Assembly (NCBI RefSeq): GCF_000499385.1
Contig: NW_013654970.1
Span: forward strand, 1-64,000
Direction of reading: 5' to 3'
Length of the DNA stretch: 64,000 nucleotides
DNA from: Eimeria necatrix
Lineage: Eukaryota > Apicomplexa > Conoidasida > Eucoccidiorida > Eimeriidae
Shown piece by piece: positions 24,175 through 37,128 of the stretch (position 1 is the first letter of the stretch; every line of letters starts with the position of its first letter). Below the pieces are notes generated by a model. It was given only the letters and a program-made list of their open reading frames with translations. It searched no databases and had not been told where the DNA came from. Made by a program: the position numbers and the translations under genes.

Positions 24175-27100
24175 TAAAAATATAGTATTCTGGTTTTAGC
24201 CGCCGGGTATGGAGGCGCATGTCGGGCTCGGTGGTATTTTCCGGTGGTCGCCCGGTGACAATGTCTACAAAGGCATAGAGGGCCAAAGACTAATGGAATT
24301 TACGCACAAGACTTGGTAGCTAAATTCTAAAAGGCAATAACGAAGAGGTAACCTTATATCTACGAAATATAGGGCGGTCGGGTGCATGTTACCATTGAGA
24401 CACTGAAAGAGCTCGTTGGGGCTGGTCTCACACGACCATTGAGGAAGAGATGAAATCTACTGTCTTAGCAGCATCCATATCAATGTGGTTGTATATTTTT
24501 ACTGTTTTTCGCAGCCTACGTCTGATCTGGATTGGACTTCGTGTGACTAGCTCTCCCAGGCGTGCCGTGTGTAATGTCAGAGTGCCGCCATGTTGCGCAG
24601 GGATCAGTACCGTTCTGCCACACTAATTGCTACAGCACTCCCTCTCGGTGTATATATAGTCTTGCACTTCATTTACTGTTGAAATGTTGCATGTAGTAAC
24701 TAATATTGCTCATTCTCACTCGTCTAGGCCATATGGGAATGAAATACGGCCCGCGAAATTCTTTATGAAAAAACCACTTCACGGGGAGTTCTAAAACAGT
24801 CCAAATCCCATAGAAAAGGAACACTGTCAGGATATAAAGCAGGTTTGCATTTAATAATTAAAACATTTTCAACAGATATGTATTCTCTCCCGCAGATGAG
24901 CGGGCTTCGGAAGGGTCAACCCGCGATGAAGGCGCTGGCACACTCTGTACACTGCAGGGCAGTACAAATGGGCACAAAGCCAACACGAGCTAGACTCACT
25001 GAATACCAGGAAAATAAACCACATAAGTGGAACTGTGTTTTGCAGAAATACGACACCATGAAGGCGCCGAGGCTCTCGACTCCCAACAGAAAGGCCCGCT
25101 CTGCGGGTTGCGGGCAAATCCATACAAACGCCTCAGTGCGCGAACCATCAGTTCTACATGCCTGACTCCTTATTATTCATTTCACTGTACTTTGTTCAAT
25201 TCATGCTGTAACAACGGTTGATGAATAGAGTCAATACGGGACTACGCAACGCAACTCGATACACTAGGCACTCTTACTGGGGGCTGCTCTTATGTTTCCA
25301 ACCTGCCTGACGGCATATTCCTCAATTCAACAAACGAGGAGAGTGAAAACTGAAGATGTCCCGAGACTGATTGTGTGAATGCTATATAAGGGGATCGAGA
25401 AGGTTCTCCATAATGGACGAGCCCTGAAGGATACCTCAACGAATGGGCAACACCAGTGCGATTGGTCAGCAAGAGTTCGAGACAGGTGGTAAGTGCGAAA
25501 GAGTAGCGGAAATAAATTTCACGTATTTCGAGCTTTACTTCAGGGGACACTCCGCAAAGCAGTGGCCCTTTTTAAGACACGAAAATGCGGCAGATGGGTG
25601 AAACGCACAGAAGTTGATTTCAGACCCTGGTCCCTGGAGACAAGTGCAGAGAGACAGAGATAACTACGATTACGCGCTAGGGGAGACGAACGTCCTACCC
25701 AACACAGATACGGCGCAGGTCTCTTGCATGCAGCGCCGAAAAGGAGCAACCCGACATATGGCAACTGAAAGTGCAGTACACGTTCTCAGTAACGTGATAT
25801 TTAAGAGAAAAGGCGAGCGAGCGAAGCTAAGGGTAAAGCCCAGCCAGTCACACGGTGTTGTTCGGTGCACTGAAGCCAAAAGGATGCCCCAGCCTGCTTC
25901 TGATAAAGATTCTCATGTGCAAGGAAAAATTTCCTGAGGAGCTAGTGTCTAGTCAGAAGATCGCGTGAGATGATGTAATCGGTGGCACCGAGAAAGGCGT
26001 TAACCCTCCCGAAACCTTCAACGGCTTGTCACAGTGGTCCCGAGAGTCACAATGCAACGAGCAGAGTAATCAATGGAGGAGTGTACTTTTTAAGGGTGCT
26101 CTTGACAGATATTGTAGGAGTACTGGATAGAACTTGTAAAATGCCATAGTCTAATAGGCGTGCCCAGGTCCAACCGACTGATGAGGGGCGCACTGGTAGC
26201 AAGCATTCACCCTTAATAGAGCATCTTTTTGTCGAAGGCACGGAACCAATTGGCCGACTTCCTTTGTCAACCAAAAAAGCCTTATCTCCAGGGCTTCACT
26301 GACGGTGTTCCCAGGGGACACAAGCACCAACTCTTCCTCTTTTGAAGGGCAGTGAGGACCCTCCGGCCCACTGGCGCAGCTTCAAGGAGAAAACCGTGGC
26401 CGTGCCTGCTAAAATGAAGGGGAAGGCACATAAGGACAGTAAAAATCGAGAAGTGCCGTTTTGTTCTGCGCGAAGACTGATCGAGTACCTGTATGAAGGG
26501 TGGCCGCAGCAGCAGAGTGAAGCGGAGACTCATAAAATACGCTTCTTTCCAGCCGCTAATTTAAAAACTTAGTTCCATTTGGTTTTTTATATGCATTGAA
26601 ATTAGGGCCACGCTTCATAGCTAGAATTTGTGCCCATATCGGGCTTACTTGCCATTGATGCTCTGGCAAACCAAGCGGTAGTCCACTACCCCTTTGGGGG
26701 CCCTGAAAGGCAGTGCATGCAACGAATATGAATGAATCTGAAGTAGCCCAAAGGCCCATATGCTGAGCAATTATTGTTTGCTATATTCTTAAATAAAGGG
26801 GAATTGTTGAGCATTCGAATCGTTGCTGTTCTCGCTTCCGCGTGAAAGACGTTCACGCATTTGGCACTTCTCCTGGCCTGGCTGACACAAGCAATTCATC
26901 TGCTCTTTTGACTCATGCCGAGGTAGCTCCTTCTTTCCTGCCAGAGTGCACAGCCAGATAAGGGGCTGAAATGAAGAGGAGCTGAAGACTATTCATGTCC
27001 TGCGGGCTTGCAGCGGATTGCCAGGACGCCGATCACTCGGTCACGACGCGCACGAATTGACACGGACTACGATCTGCAAAGAACGCAGGCACTAAGCTTC

Positions 27101-27328
27101 TTGCTATAGCCTTAATCTTTTAACGACGAAGAATACCGATGCTTTGGACGTCTGCCCAATACAGCTGAGGGACCCGCTCCGGGGTTGCATGCAAACCACA
27201 ACCCCTCAAGTTGACTGCAACACTGTAGTATTCACTGAAGCGCTCCTGCTTCAGCGGAGGGGGCAGTAAGCTAGCTGCTTGGCACTGTTGCCGCCTTTTC
27301 TTGTGCTGTGATTATCCGTGAATCGGAA
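24175..27328. other. Divergent spacer between the CLU and SRRM1-like genes
   Basis: About 3.15 kb between two divergently oriented start codons, so it must contain both promoters. Minus frames near 25290-25550 and 26047-26274 and a plus frame near 25614-25937 reach 75-107 codons, but show no recognisable domain or coherent splicing. I see no transposon motifs. Confidence 0.5.
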
Positions 27329-29435
27329 ATGTCGGGGAACTTCTACAAAGGAACAACCAAAGAGCAAACACCGTTCTTTAAAGATAAGGACAGTCAACTC
27401 ATAGCTCAGCGAAAAGTGAGTCTTAGTGGGGTTGCGGAGGATTGGTAGCAATTCCTGCTTTTCTCATCCAGCAGCTCGATGCCGGCATGTGGCGGGCAGT
27501 ACAGCGTAGCACTCCATTTTTCTCGGAAGAGAAAAATTACATTGTGCACTTGCTGGAGTCTCGTGTTTGCAGTGGCCAGCCATATTTGATCAAGAGGTTG
27601 ACATGAGCAAGGTGAATGTGGAAGTGATGAAAGCGTGGATCAACCACAAGATCACCGAATTGTTGGGTAGGTCTTCAAGGCACGAAGATGCAGTATTTTT
27701 TCTACGACCCGTACCCAAAGCGGCTGAAAGACTTTTTTTTACGATGCTTTTGTGTCTTCTGCAATGACGTAGGTTTCGAAGATGATATCGTCATATCCTA
27801 CTGCCTGTCACAGCTAGTGCCGGAAGAGGCTCTCGCTGCGGATGTCGATGAAAGTAAATTGGATTTCTTTCTGAGCGCAGCCGATTAGTGTGGCCGGTTC
27901 ATATCGGCTGACAAATCCAGATAGTTGCCCATCGTTGTTGACTTTTGTGGCTGGCCGTAGTTTATGCAAGTGTGCTTGTTCGAGGTGATTGTGGTCCTGT
28001 TCAGGGAAGAATTACCTTTGCCCGAAGAAGCTTGCTATATCCCTTACTGGGTTCGTTGGCAAACAAGCAACTCACTTTGTCCGCGAATTGTGGAAACTGC
28101 TTTTGAGCGCCCAGGTAGGCATGCCTCGCTCTGTCGATTAGCTCATGCTTGCGTGCATCATTAAAGCATTCGCGTGAATCTTCTGGCACTTTTTTGAGGT
28201 TCCGTCTAGTACTTGCGCAGGCCATTTGTCGCGGCGACAAACTAGTTGCTGGTGTATTCTGGAGGAAGATTTTGATGTGCTGAACGGACCTCTGGAAGTG
28301 TTAGGAAATGCTTGCGATGTAGCGTAGGTGCAGAATGTCGGGCGTCTTTTGCGCAGAATACTCCTACGGGGATTCCACCTGAATTCCTAGAGAACAGGAG
28401 GCTGGAAATGGAGAGGAAGAGAGAGGAAGTGAGCGGAGTAACCGTGGTGCACCGAAGCTTGAGAGAATTATCCAGTTTTTATTTGTGGGCTTGCCATTAC
28501 CTCTCACATTGTGCAGTTCGGCCTTAACACTTCTTTTTTTGCAGGCTGCACGCATCAACGAAGAGTTGGTGCGTAGACATGAACAAATGATGGCCACAGA
28601 GTTCAACAAACAGATCAAACAGTTTGCAACGGGTACCGCTCCACCGAAACCTCCAACTCTTGTAGCATGTGAGTTTCTTTGCCGACCTGCGACACGTCTT
28701 ACAGGCAGCTAAATTGCTGCGGACTGCAGTGGTTGCGCTTGCTTCGGTAGCATCGTGTGCGTGCTCAGTGAACCTCACTGGTCCAGTTTTTCGCATTCAT
28801 TTCTTGCAGACGATACAATTCCAGACACTGGAGGTGGCATGAGGGGATGGGATAATGACGATGCGCCTGCAGCTCGCGGCCGTGCAGGTCAGCAAACGAC
28901 CCAATGTCACGCAGCGCACAAAGAGTGTGGAAACTTTGGCATTAGGGAAGCATCCAGTTTTGAGTGGGAGGTTGCAAGTCAACGTATAGAGAAATTGCGG
29001 CGTTAGAACGCCTACTGTACAGTTTCCTTATCAACAGTGGTAGGGACAATAGCGACTGTTTTGAACTAATTTGCCCATTGCATGTCCTGTTAATTGCTCA
29101 CCTCTTCAGCATCGCACGAGCGCAGCAGAAGTCGCAGCCGCTCGGGTGGCAGAAGCCGCCGCACTAGGAGCGACAGGCACGAGAGGCGTAGGGGCCGAAG
29201 GCGCAGCGAGTCCCGGAGTGTGTCGCGCTCCCCCGTTCGATCACCAAGCCGAGGTGGGGCGTCTGCCAGCTTTTTAAGGACTCGTTTTCCCGTCTAGACG
29301 TTGCTGCTCCAGCTAGTATCAGTAGTAGAGCCCGCGCTGTGCACTGATCTACTGTATTACAGTTTGTCGTGCGAGGGTACAGGCCGGGACAGGGATCGTG
29401 ATCGTCGGCGTGGCCGGTCAAATGATCGTGATTAG
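27329..29435 (+). CDS. SRRM1: PWI and RS domain splicing factor (SRRM1/SRm160-like)
   Basis: A nuclear splicing co-activator type: the PWI domain binds nucleic acid and the RS tail binds other SR proteins. Nine exons: 27329-27415, 27573-27666, 27773-27853, 28005-28114, 28357-28428, 28545-28668, 28810-28887, 29110-29253 and 29383-29435 (280 aa, all phases consistent). The N-terminus M-S-G-N-F-Y-K-G-T-T resembles the start of SRRM1. The PWI domain (about residues 35-125) includes D-M-S-K-V-N-V-E-V-M-K-A-W-I (the PWI position reads A-W-I), E-L-L-G-F-E-D-D-I-V-I, and L-A-I-S-L-T-G-F then F-V-R-E-L-W-K-L-L-L-S-A-Q. A charged helix with R-R-L-E-M-E-R-K-R-E-E follows. Exons 8 and 9 are Arg/Ser-rich and end in alternating R-D-R-D. 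Metazoan SRRM1 is about 900 aa; this is a short form lacking the long RS/Pro region. Several exons fall in phase-1 introns typical of modular tails. Confidence 0.93.
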
Positions 29436-32400
29436 CCTGTATTCAGATTTTGGCCGCAGTGACGGCTGTCCCGTATTGTAAGCTGTGCGCACTGACTATC
29501 CTCAAAGCTCTAGTTGCAGAGGTAGGCGAACAGCACAGACATAGATGTGTCTTTAAGGATTCGTGCTCGAAAAGTGATGGCGATGCGCCAGTAGTCTCGC
29601 TGTTGTGTTAAGGCGGCTTTTGTTGCATTCTTTGGTGAGGCAGCAGCGTTTACTTGCTGTGGAATTACAGTTGATAATCACTATATATGCGTGGACCGTC
29701 GCACCTTAAGCGGTTGCTGACTGCGTTGCATTGAGATTTTCATCAACCACAGCGGCCAGGGCAACAAAATCGCTGGAGTTGTAGAGTAGGCTCATGACTG
29801 AATGTGCTGCCTCGCTGTTCTGCATGTCGGGAACGATCAAAGTGGAATAGGGACTTCTGGCTCGTCTGAGGGATGGTGCTTCACCAGGCCCTTTGGCAGT
29901 ACAACACCTCTGTGTAGGCGTCTGGGACTTTTTGGCGATATATTGATGATCTTGTGTTCATGCTGCGGAACTGCACAGTACTCAGAGTTTTTTAAGGTCG
30001 GTCACGTTACTTTTCCAGGTGACTGGGTTGGCTAGTGCCGGTAATGGTGACACCAAACGTAACGCGTTGTTTGGGGTGGTGATTTGGTTGTGCATAGATG
30101 CTTCTGGGCTTGCGGCTATAGCAGGCCCGTACTAGTTAAAACGCGTGTGGTCTAGTGTAGGGTCTTAAGAATTATCAGGGAGACTGAATGGTAGTGACGA
30201 GTGCCTAGGCATTCACTGAACAGTGCAGTGTTACTCACTTAGATGAACGAAGAACTGCGGCTACTGCCACGGGCTGTGAAGAGCTGGAGTAAAAGCATGA
30301 TTGGAGGCACGCACGAAGGGCCATCTTGTGGAGGCGAGATGCTCGTCCTGATATCTGTTTTCTTCAATGTGTAAAAATGTTTACACACGTAAATAGTGAG
30401 GTGCGCACTGCTCGTGCTGCTTTCCATGGACTACCGAGGCCTTCTCGTTTTTAACTGCAGGGCGTCATCGTGCCAGTCACCGCGTAGCGGGCCTCTAGAT
30501 TCCATACAGGTACACCACTGGTAGGGCTAGAGAAAAGCGGAGTGCGCCTAGCAGAGAGTAGCGTGGTTACGCCTTTTTTCAGCTGTTGCCCATTAGGGGA
30601 CAGTGAGAAGACGAATGATGGCACTCGATGATCAGCGCGACAAAGAGACTCTGAGGCTGTACTTCCCCACAAGGCACCAGTTGCAGCGAAGCGTAGGTCC
30701 TGAGCATACACTAAGAAACAGCGTGGACTCTTTCCGTGCAATATTTGGGCGTTGTTCGTGTACAAATGGACGTGCAGTTGTGGCTACAGCGGTCGCAGCA
30801 CCAGCCCAGGAGGGGCTTCGTATCAGATGTCTGCGTGGTTGCACTGAGTCCTGCCTCATGCACTCGGTTCATGTCGGAATGGCCTGACCAACCGTAGCCC
30901 GCAAAGTGAGTTCATTTTGGTCATTTTGGATCCCGAAGGGGGTTTCAAGGTAATCAGGATGTTGGGTTCTCTTGTCCGAGCCGTTTAAATAGCGAGAGTC
31001 AAGCCACCTAGTCCTCCGCTGGCGCTGTGTGCTCGACGCAGCGCCACTCTATTACCGTAAAGTGTTTTCGCTGTAGCGCGTCCTCCACCAGTTGAGTAGT
31101 GTGCCTTCTATATCCCAGCTCGTTGACGGAGGGCAGGAATGATCAGGGTGAGCAGTACAGTGGAGACAGGAAGCTACCTTGAGAGGCTGCGTAGATCGGA
31201 ACCAATATATGTAGAATACGAAGTGGCTATGGCGTCAGCAAGAAGCCCCAACAACCGTGGGTTGGAGGGACCCTTAGACGTTTTGCAGCCACGCCAGGTT
31301 GTTGGAGTGGACAGCGACTATGATGTAGCCTTCAGAACTGGTACGAGCAGCTTTAGAGGCGTTGATAAGCAGCGAAACTAAAGGAGTCACGGGGCAAGTG
31401 GAGCATAGGAGGTGCAAAGGAGAGGTTATTCGAAGCTGCCCCACTTTCCAGCAGGTGACCAGGCAGCCTGGTAAAGCTACGTAGAAATTAAGCAGTGCTT
31501 GGAGCACTACGGCTTGGGACATTTGCTGGGAGGTGTGAGCTCCCGCTTTCCTCACACACATAGTGAGTAGAACACACTCAACGCATCCTCCGACCAAAAG
31601 AAGATCTGTGCCATCGATGTGGGATATGCGCCTTCATGGGAGGTGTATCATTGAACACCGGAACAGGCCTCGTCCGAAGCACCCGTAAAACAGGTAGGCA
31701 GGGCAAACATTGAAAGCCCCTGAGTAGAACAACCACAAACATGGTAAAGATATGATGGTATTTTATAGGGGAAGGTGACATGCGGCTGCACAACGAGGGC
31801 GGTGGCCCAGCTGCTAGCCAGATACATATCTTCCAGTGACTTGTCTCCGTTGTTCAGACGTCGACGCGGCATATTGGAAATTACTTATTAGTAAAGGGAG
31901 TTTTCGGCACATGAACAATAGAGAAGTTCCCTTGGCCGGTTCTCGTTTCCTGTTCTGAAATCCCCGACTCTCCCGGCGTTTAGCTTCCGAATAAAGCGCT
32001 TTTGTTAAATCGTGCACGGTTTTTAGTTTCAGCTGATCATCTAGTTCGACGGGCTTCTCATTGGAACGTTCTCCAAATTCGTGCGCTGTTACTCCTTGGA
32101 AGCTGGGACTCAAGTGTATGCACGGGAATCTTGTGGGGGCTTCGTGGAATCTTGCCTCTGTGGAAAGCTTGGGTCTTTGTAGGCATCCAGTCTGCTAAGC
32201 ACTGAATACACTTTATGCTGCGCATTTGAAGCTTTTACTCGGCTGCTCTCAACTGTTTGCTCTTCGTAGTTGTAGTTGTACTTCACCTCATATTCGTGGA
32301 CCCTGGGGAGGGCTTTCTGTCCCTCCTCGAGCCGGCATTCCCATGACGTTTGTGTCATTCCGCTGTTTTGAAGGCGTGCGCGTCCTTGGATTGTCGCTGT

Positions 32401-33644
32401 CGCGTTTCGTAGCATTGCCCCTTCTGCTTCCTCCTGCGCTTCCCGATGAGGGACGTGTGTTAGCTCATCGACCGAAAACGGTTCATTGCCCCGTCAGCGG
32501 TGCTTTGTTTCAGGTTCATTCACACAGCCAGAATGACGTCTTCTCGGAGTGCCTCCTACCGTCGCTCCTAGAGCGTTTTTTTCGCGGGACAATACCCTAG
32601 AAGACAGCGCAGTAGGAACAGCGCAGTACGGCATCTCCTTTGTCTCCCTCGATCCTGATCACGCGAGGACTAAATAAACATATGCTTACATTTACATGTA
32701 TACAGCATGAGGTCAGGGGAGACAGCCTGAGGCTATGACTGGTCTCTGGATAAGGAAGCGGATGGTTTTGGGCGCTTCTCGTTTTGTGGCATTTACAGTA
32801 GTCCGCCCGTTTGAGCCACATGCGCCTTTGGTCCCCATGTTACTCTTTCGTAAGACGCATAAATAAGGGCCTTTCCGGACTTGCAGGCCGTGCGGAATGA
32901 GAAGGAGATACTATGTCAAGAGAGTGATGAATTTCCTAGGAAGATGCACCCAGGTGGCCTTTGCCGGGCAATTCTGAATCAATACTCCCCCCAGCAGCAT
33001 CGCGAGTTTAGTAAAGGCCTCCTGAAGCTGGTGAACTACGTGCTGTAGCAAACGCATAATTAGCTTGAGCAAAAGAACAGTTCCAGGAAATCCGCTTAGT
33101 TCAAAGAATGTAGATATTGAACTCTGCTAAACCCTTTTGGAGGCCATGGAAGGCAAAACAGAGCAGGAATCCCACGACTCTGGAACAATATATTGTAGTA
33201 TCTGGATACCTTCCCCGTGACAGTCTCTCTGAACATTGCAAACATTTGCACTATACTTATAAAAATAAAATTGTTACACCAGAGGCTCCACTTCCATCAT
33301 CGTCAGTTACTGTTTCTGCGTTTGTGCGCTCCTAAAGAGTTGTGGCACTCCGTTTCGGCACTGTTACATAAAAAACGCCAGTGATACTTCCACCATGTGA
33401 GTGAAAACTTGTATTTCTATAAGTTGGAAAATGCTGTGAGGAGTGTCTCCAGTTTGGCTCCGTACAGGTAGGCTACCACTCCACGCTATTTGAATTGACG
33501 TGAATGCGCTCGCCATTGTTCCGCTCTTCAGCAGCCAGCAACAGTCCCACCTGCATGCTGCGAAAGCTCATCTTTGCGCAAGTAAAATAACAATCATAGA
33601 TGTATTTCCTGTATTAAATAAGGACATTTTTGCGAGCCTTCGCA
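29436..33644. other. Gene-poor stretch of 4.2 kb
   Basis: No gene is recognised apart from the weak minus-strand candidate listed at 31814-32415. Other frames are short and overlap each other on both strands. The left end holds the 3' UTR of the SRRM1-like gene and the right end the promoter of the mitochondrial membrane protein gene. Confidence 0.5.
31814..32415 (-). CDS. Possible exons of a charged, coiled-coil-like protein
   Basis: Two overlapping minus-strand frames (32415-32110 and 32113-31814) are rich in Glu, Lys, Arg and Gln, unlike their antisense. The first contains R-V-H-E-Y-E-V-K-Y-N-Y-N-Y-E-E-Q-T; the second L-D-D-Q-L-K-L-K-T-V-H-D-L-T-K-A-L. Composition suggests a helical or coiled-coil protein. 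No start codon with upstream context or clear donor-acceptor pair joins the two, and no family is recognised. Confidence 0.28.
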
Positions 33645-34644
33645 ATGTTGCCCTGCCTTCTTGGTCGCGCATGCGCACAACCTGCGGCACTGCCCTTGAA
33701 CAGTGCAGCCGCCAGACTTGGCAAATGCAGCTTCTCCCCATTTGCCATCTCTGATATTCGATTTATTGCCACTCACAGCCCTCATTTGCACATTCCTTCC
33801 CCTCCCCCGCGAGAGTTCGAGCCAGATGGCAGCCCCAAAGTGTATCGCCTTACTCAGACCACGTACAACCACAAGTATGACTGGCAGCGGTGGTATTTGG
33901 CCCCAGTTGGCGTCTTTCACACAGTGTACAAGGGGCAGTTCGCAAGGGATAGTCCCGCGCATTAGTACGTCCAACAATACAGCCAGGCTCACGTATTTTC
34001 AAGGGTTTTGCTATAGCTCGTAGCGTGTGCACACAACCCTTCCTGTCATTCAGTAGCCTTCGGCCCTCTAGGGAAAAGTCCTGTCTGTTCTCTTCTTTTC
34101 TGCAGTGCATGGCTGCTGCAGCATAACATGATAGTGGCGTCTGTGCCGCTACTACTATTTTCCCTAACTGTCGCCTTCATGATAACAACTTTCTCCCTCG
34201 TTGGTACGTTCAAAGTATGCCATGTCGCCAAATTTCACTTTGCTGGAGACGATGCATCATACGAGGAAGACGCGTTGCAAAACACTTAGATGCTACACAC
34301 CTGCGCTCCGCGGTGGCAGGTATTCGGCCAAAGCGCTTCACGTTGGAATGGATGCTTGCAAACAAGGAGAGAGAAAGAGCAGAGAACAGCAATCCGATGA
34401 CCCGCTATTTAGACAGAAGGCGAAAAGTGAGCATCTCACCACTCTTGGCCTTTCCACGTGGTCAGCTTCGCATGCTCGCCATCCCGCACTTAGCTGGCCA
34501 CTGACTCCAGGTTGTCAGTGTGCAGTTGTTAAATGCTTGCAGGAACGAGGTTCGAACTGGTTGCCGGAGAAGTACTTGTTGACTCATCCATTCTTGTCCG
34601 TGAAAAGTGAGACTCCAGCTGCTGACGCGGCTGCCAAAGAATAA
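33645..34644 (+). CDS. Predicted mitochondrial single-pass membrane protein, 208 aa
   Basis: Four exons (33645-33964, 34106-34203, 34320-34426, 34543-34644) join cleanly. The first 45 residues have the look of a mitochondrial presequence: Leu/Ala/Arg/Ser-rich with almost no acidic residue, starting M-L-P-C-L-L-G-R. A soluble part with N-H-K-Y-D-W-Q-R-W-Y-L-A-P follows. Exon 2 encodes one strong membrane helix (about residues 118-137, V-A-S-V-P-L-L-L-F-S-L-T-V-A-F-M). Exon 3 is highly charged (L-A-N-K-E-R-E-R-A-E-N) and exon 4 has N-W-L-P-E-K-Y-L-L-T-H-P-F. Size, presequence and one helix flanked by charged segments suggest an accessory subunit of a respiratory complex or ATP synthase. That role is inference; I do not recognise the family. 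Splice sites are TA|GTACGT, TTG|GTACGT and AAA|GTGAGC. Confidence 0.74.
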
Positions 34645-37128
34645 GTTTTGGCCAGCGGGAAACCAGAGCTGCCTCAGAGCAGTGAAGAAACGCAGAAGTA
34701 GCTGCACGACGAAAACCTTCATGACTTGAATGGGAGTGGCATGTTTCTTGATGTGAACGACCTCTATGAAGGGAGGCGCGAAGCGTTAATGTGGGTACAG
34801 AGAAGGATGCAACAAGAAGACGGAGGAACTTGCGACTCAGGGGCAGTGCCAACCATAAGTAACCGATAATTTCGCGAACTTGGGCTGGGGAAAGCCTTTT
34901 GCCGTGCCTCGCGCGGACATGGTGCTAGCAAGCATCCGAAGTGCCGCAGAAATACTGATTGGCCTTTTCCCTGTTGCCGTTTGACCTTCAATTGTGAAGG
35001 TGATCGGACTTCGGCTGGGCGTGAATCAGGCAGCCTGCTGTCGCGCGTGTTGATGCGGGACACTTAGAAACGCACGCTAGCACGGAGCATGTCTATCACA
35101 CTGTGAGCATCAGCTCATTTGTACAAGGAAACACGAGCCAAATTTATTTTACGAACAGTTGAGGTGCTAGTCTGCCACTTGAGTGCTAAAATTGGGCCTT
35201 GTTGGCCGCCAGTAGACGAGGAAATTGCGACTCAAGGGAGAATTGATGTAGTCCTTTTGTTCGCGCTGAAAGCAATGGGTGCGCGTGGTCAACGAGCTTC
35301 GGCTTTGTAGAGGGAATCATTCAACATGACGCTTAGAAACGGACCAATGAGCTTCAGCTTTGTAGAGGAAACCATTCAACATGACGCTTAGAGACGGACC
35401 CGTACGTCGGGGCAACGCCGCTACGTATTAACAGTTGCGACAGTTTCGACAGTTCACTTCACGGTGGACCGGGATAGTGACAAGGCCTCGTGCAGTAAGC
35501 CGTGGATGGGTGCGTATCCTTTGAAACTGATAATGGTGGCTACCAGGTAGCACCCGCTCTTGTGGGCCCTTTGGCTTGCCTGGATTAGAAGATATCTTGA
35601 CGCACTATTGCTCTTCTGGCGTCAGCGCCACGTCTTACCCATCTTCATCAGCTACGGCGTCTGCAGCGTGCTCCTTGATGTGCTCCACATGTACTGCAGA
35701 GAAGTGCAATTCATCAAATCGAGGGAATGCACGACAGGAGAAGCTACTCAGACTCGTATGAAGATAGTTGCATAAGAATACGGGCTTGGCTTACGCTGAT
35801 ACTGTTCACGGTCTATGCGCATGTGCAGCTCTTGAAGGGAAAAGCCGTCGGCGAGTAGTCTTCAGCATACACAGCATTGCACAGAATCGCCCAATAGGAC
35901 TAAAATGAGGCGAGCTCCACCAGTATCAGTGGAGGGAGCAGCGACACGCTGCCCTTCCAAAGCCTGAGCAGTCAGTTATTCGGAAGGGGTGACCATCCAA
36001 CTACCTCGTCCAACTCCCTCACCTAAATTTCTTTCCGTTATTTAGCTCCAGATGGACTTCAGACGGCGCATCGTACCTGCGGAGGGCGAATGCACGTTGC
36101 AGTTTTCTCCAGTGTGATGTTGCTATTGCAATCTTCTGGGTTGAATGCTCCCACTCGCAAAGTGGCATCGATGACCAGAGAGTGCTGTTACTCATCCCAA
36201 CCCAAACGCCATCAACTTTAAGCAGCCTACCCTAAGAACTCAACTCGTGACTTCAGGCTCGGGAAATTCCTCCGGATCTTGTCGCTACGCAGCATGCAAC
36301 CGAGCTGTCGACATCCTTCAGACGCAGTCCGGCCTGGGTATAACCGCAAGCGAATTTCCTTCACGTGAGAAAGAAAATGTAATTGAGGAAATAAACGCCA
36401 CTTCGGCATTATGACAGATGATGAAGACCCTCGGCTGACGGCTCTCGTAAGCTCCACGACGGCTTCCGACAAATCACCTGTGTATACTTCCCATCCTCGT
36501 GATTTTGGATACTTACAAGGAGCCCGGACAGATGATTGTGTCTAGATAAACCGCGTTGGTGCCCCTGTTCTCGATGGGAACATTGATCCCTTCATTGCAA
36601 TACCATGGCTACATCGGGCTCAGTTGGGGCTGGCGGGCTGCTGACCTGGGCTGCAGGAAACTTCTTCATGTCTAATCAGAGCTTTGGATGCACTCCATTA
36701 AGACATTGCCGTACCACTGTGCACAGTATTGTGTGGTTCATGAAGCACGGTGGCTTTCCTCGGTGACGGAGGGTGAGGTATGTGGTGAGGATTGGCCACT
36801 TGTTAGCGAGTGTGTTTTGCTATAAAATCACAGTGGTGGTCCTTCAGAGAGCCTTTCTATGACGAGCGTTTTCATTGCCAGCTCCTCCGTGTCACCAGAA
36901 TCGCTGATAGCTGCTGACGGTTGAACATGGAAATGACCGCAGTCTTGGTCGCTGTATCTCCATAATATTCACCGGCCTCCAGGCCGGCTGCTTCCTCCTC
37001 CATTCGCCGAGAAAACAAGAGCGGTAGCTGGGAGGTTACCTGGACATGAGCGCTTTGGCGTAGCTGGATGTCTGGTGAAGTAGTGCCCAAGTTTCTGGTT
37101 GGTGAATGCGAACAACGCTGCAGAGGCG
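34645..37128. other. Spacer before the PhoD-like gene
   Basis: About 2.5 kb with no convincing gene. It holds the 55-bp tandem duplication listed separately. The frames at 34764-35063 (-) and 35560-35775 (+) show no domain features. The right end should contain the PhoD-like promoter and leader. Confidence 0.5.
35290..35399. repeat. Tandem duplication, 2 x 55 bp
   Basis: Two adjacent copies of 55 bases (35290-35344 and 35345-35399), each starting CAACGAGCTTC or CAATGAGCTTC and sharing CATTCAACATGACGCTTAGA. They differ at about six positions, so this duplication is older than the one at 15481. No protein reading is apparent. Confidence 0.93.

Noticed and set aside
27469..27572. Additional exon in the SRRM1-like gene starting Q-L-D-A-G-M-W at 27472
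   Set aside because: It runs to a stop in the needed frame and has no donor. Direct joining of 27415 to 27573 matches the family.
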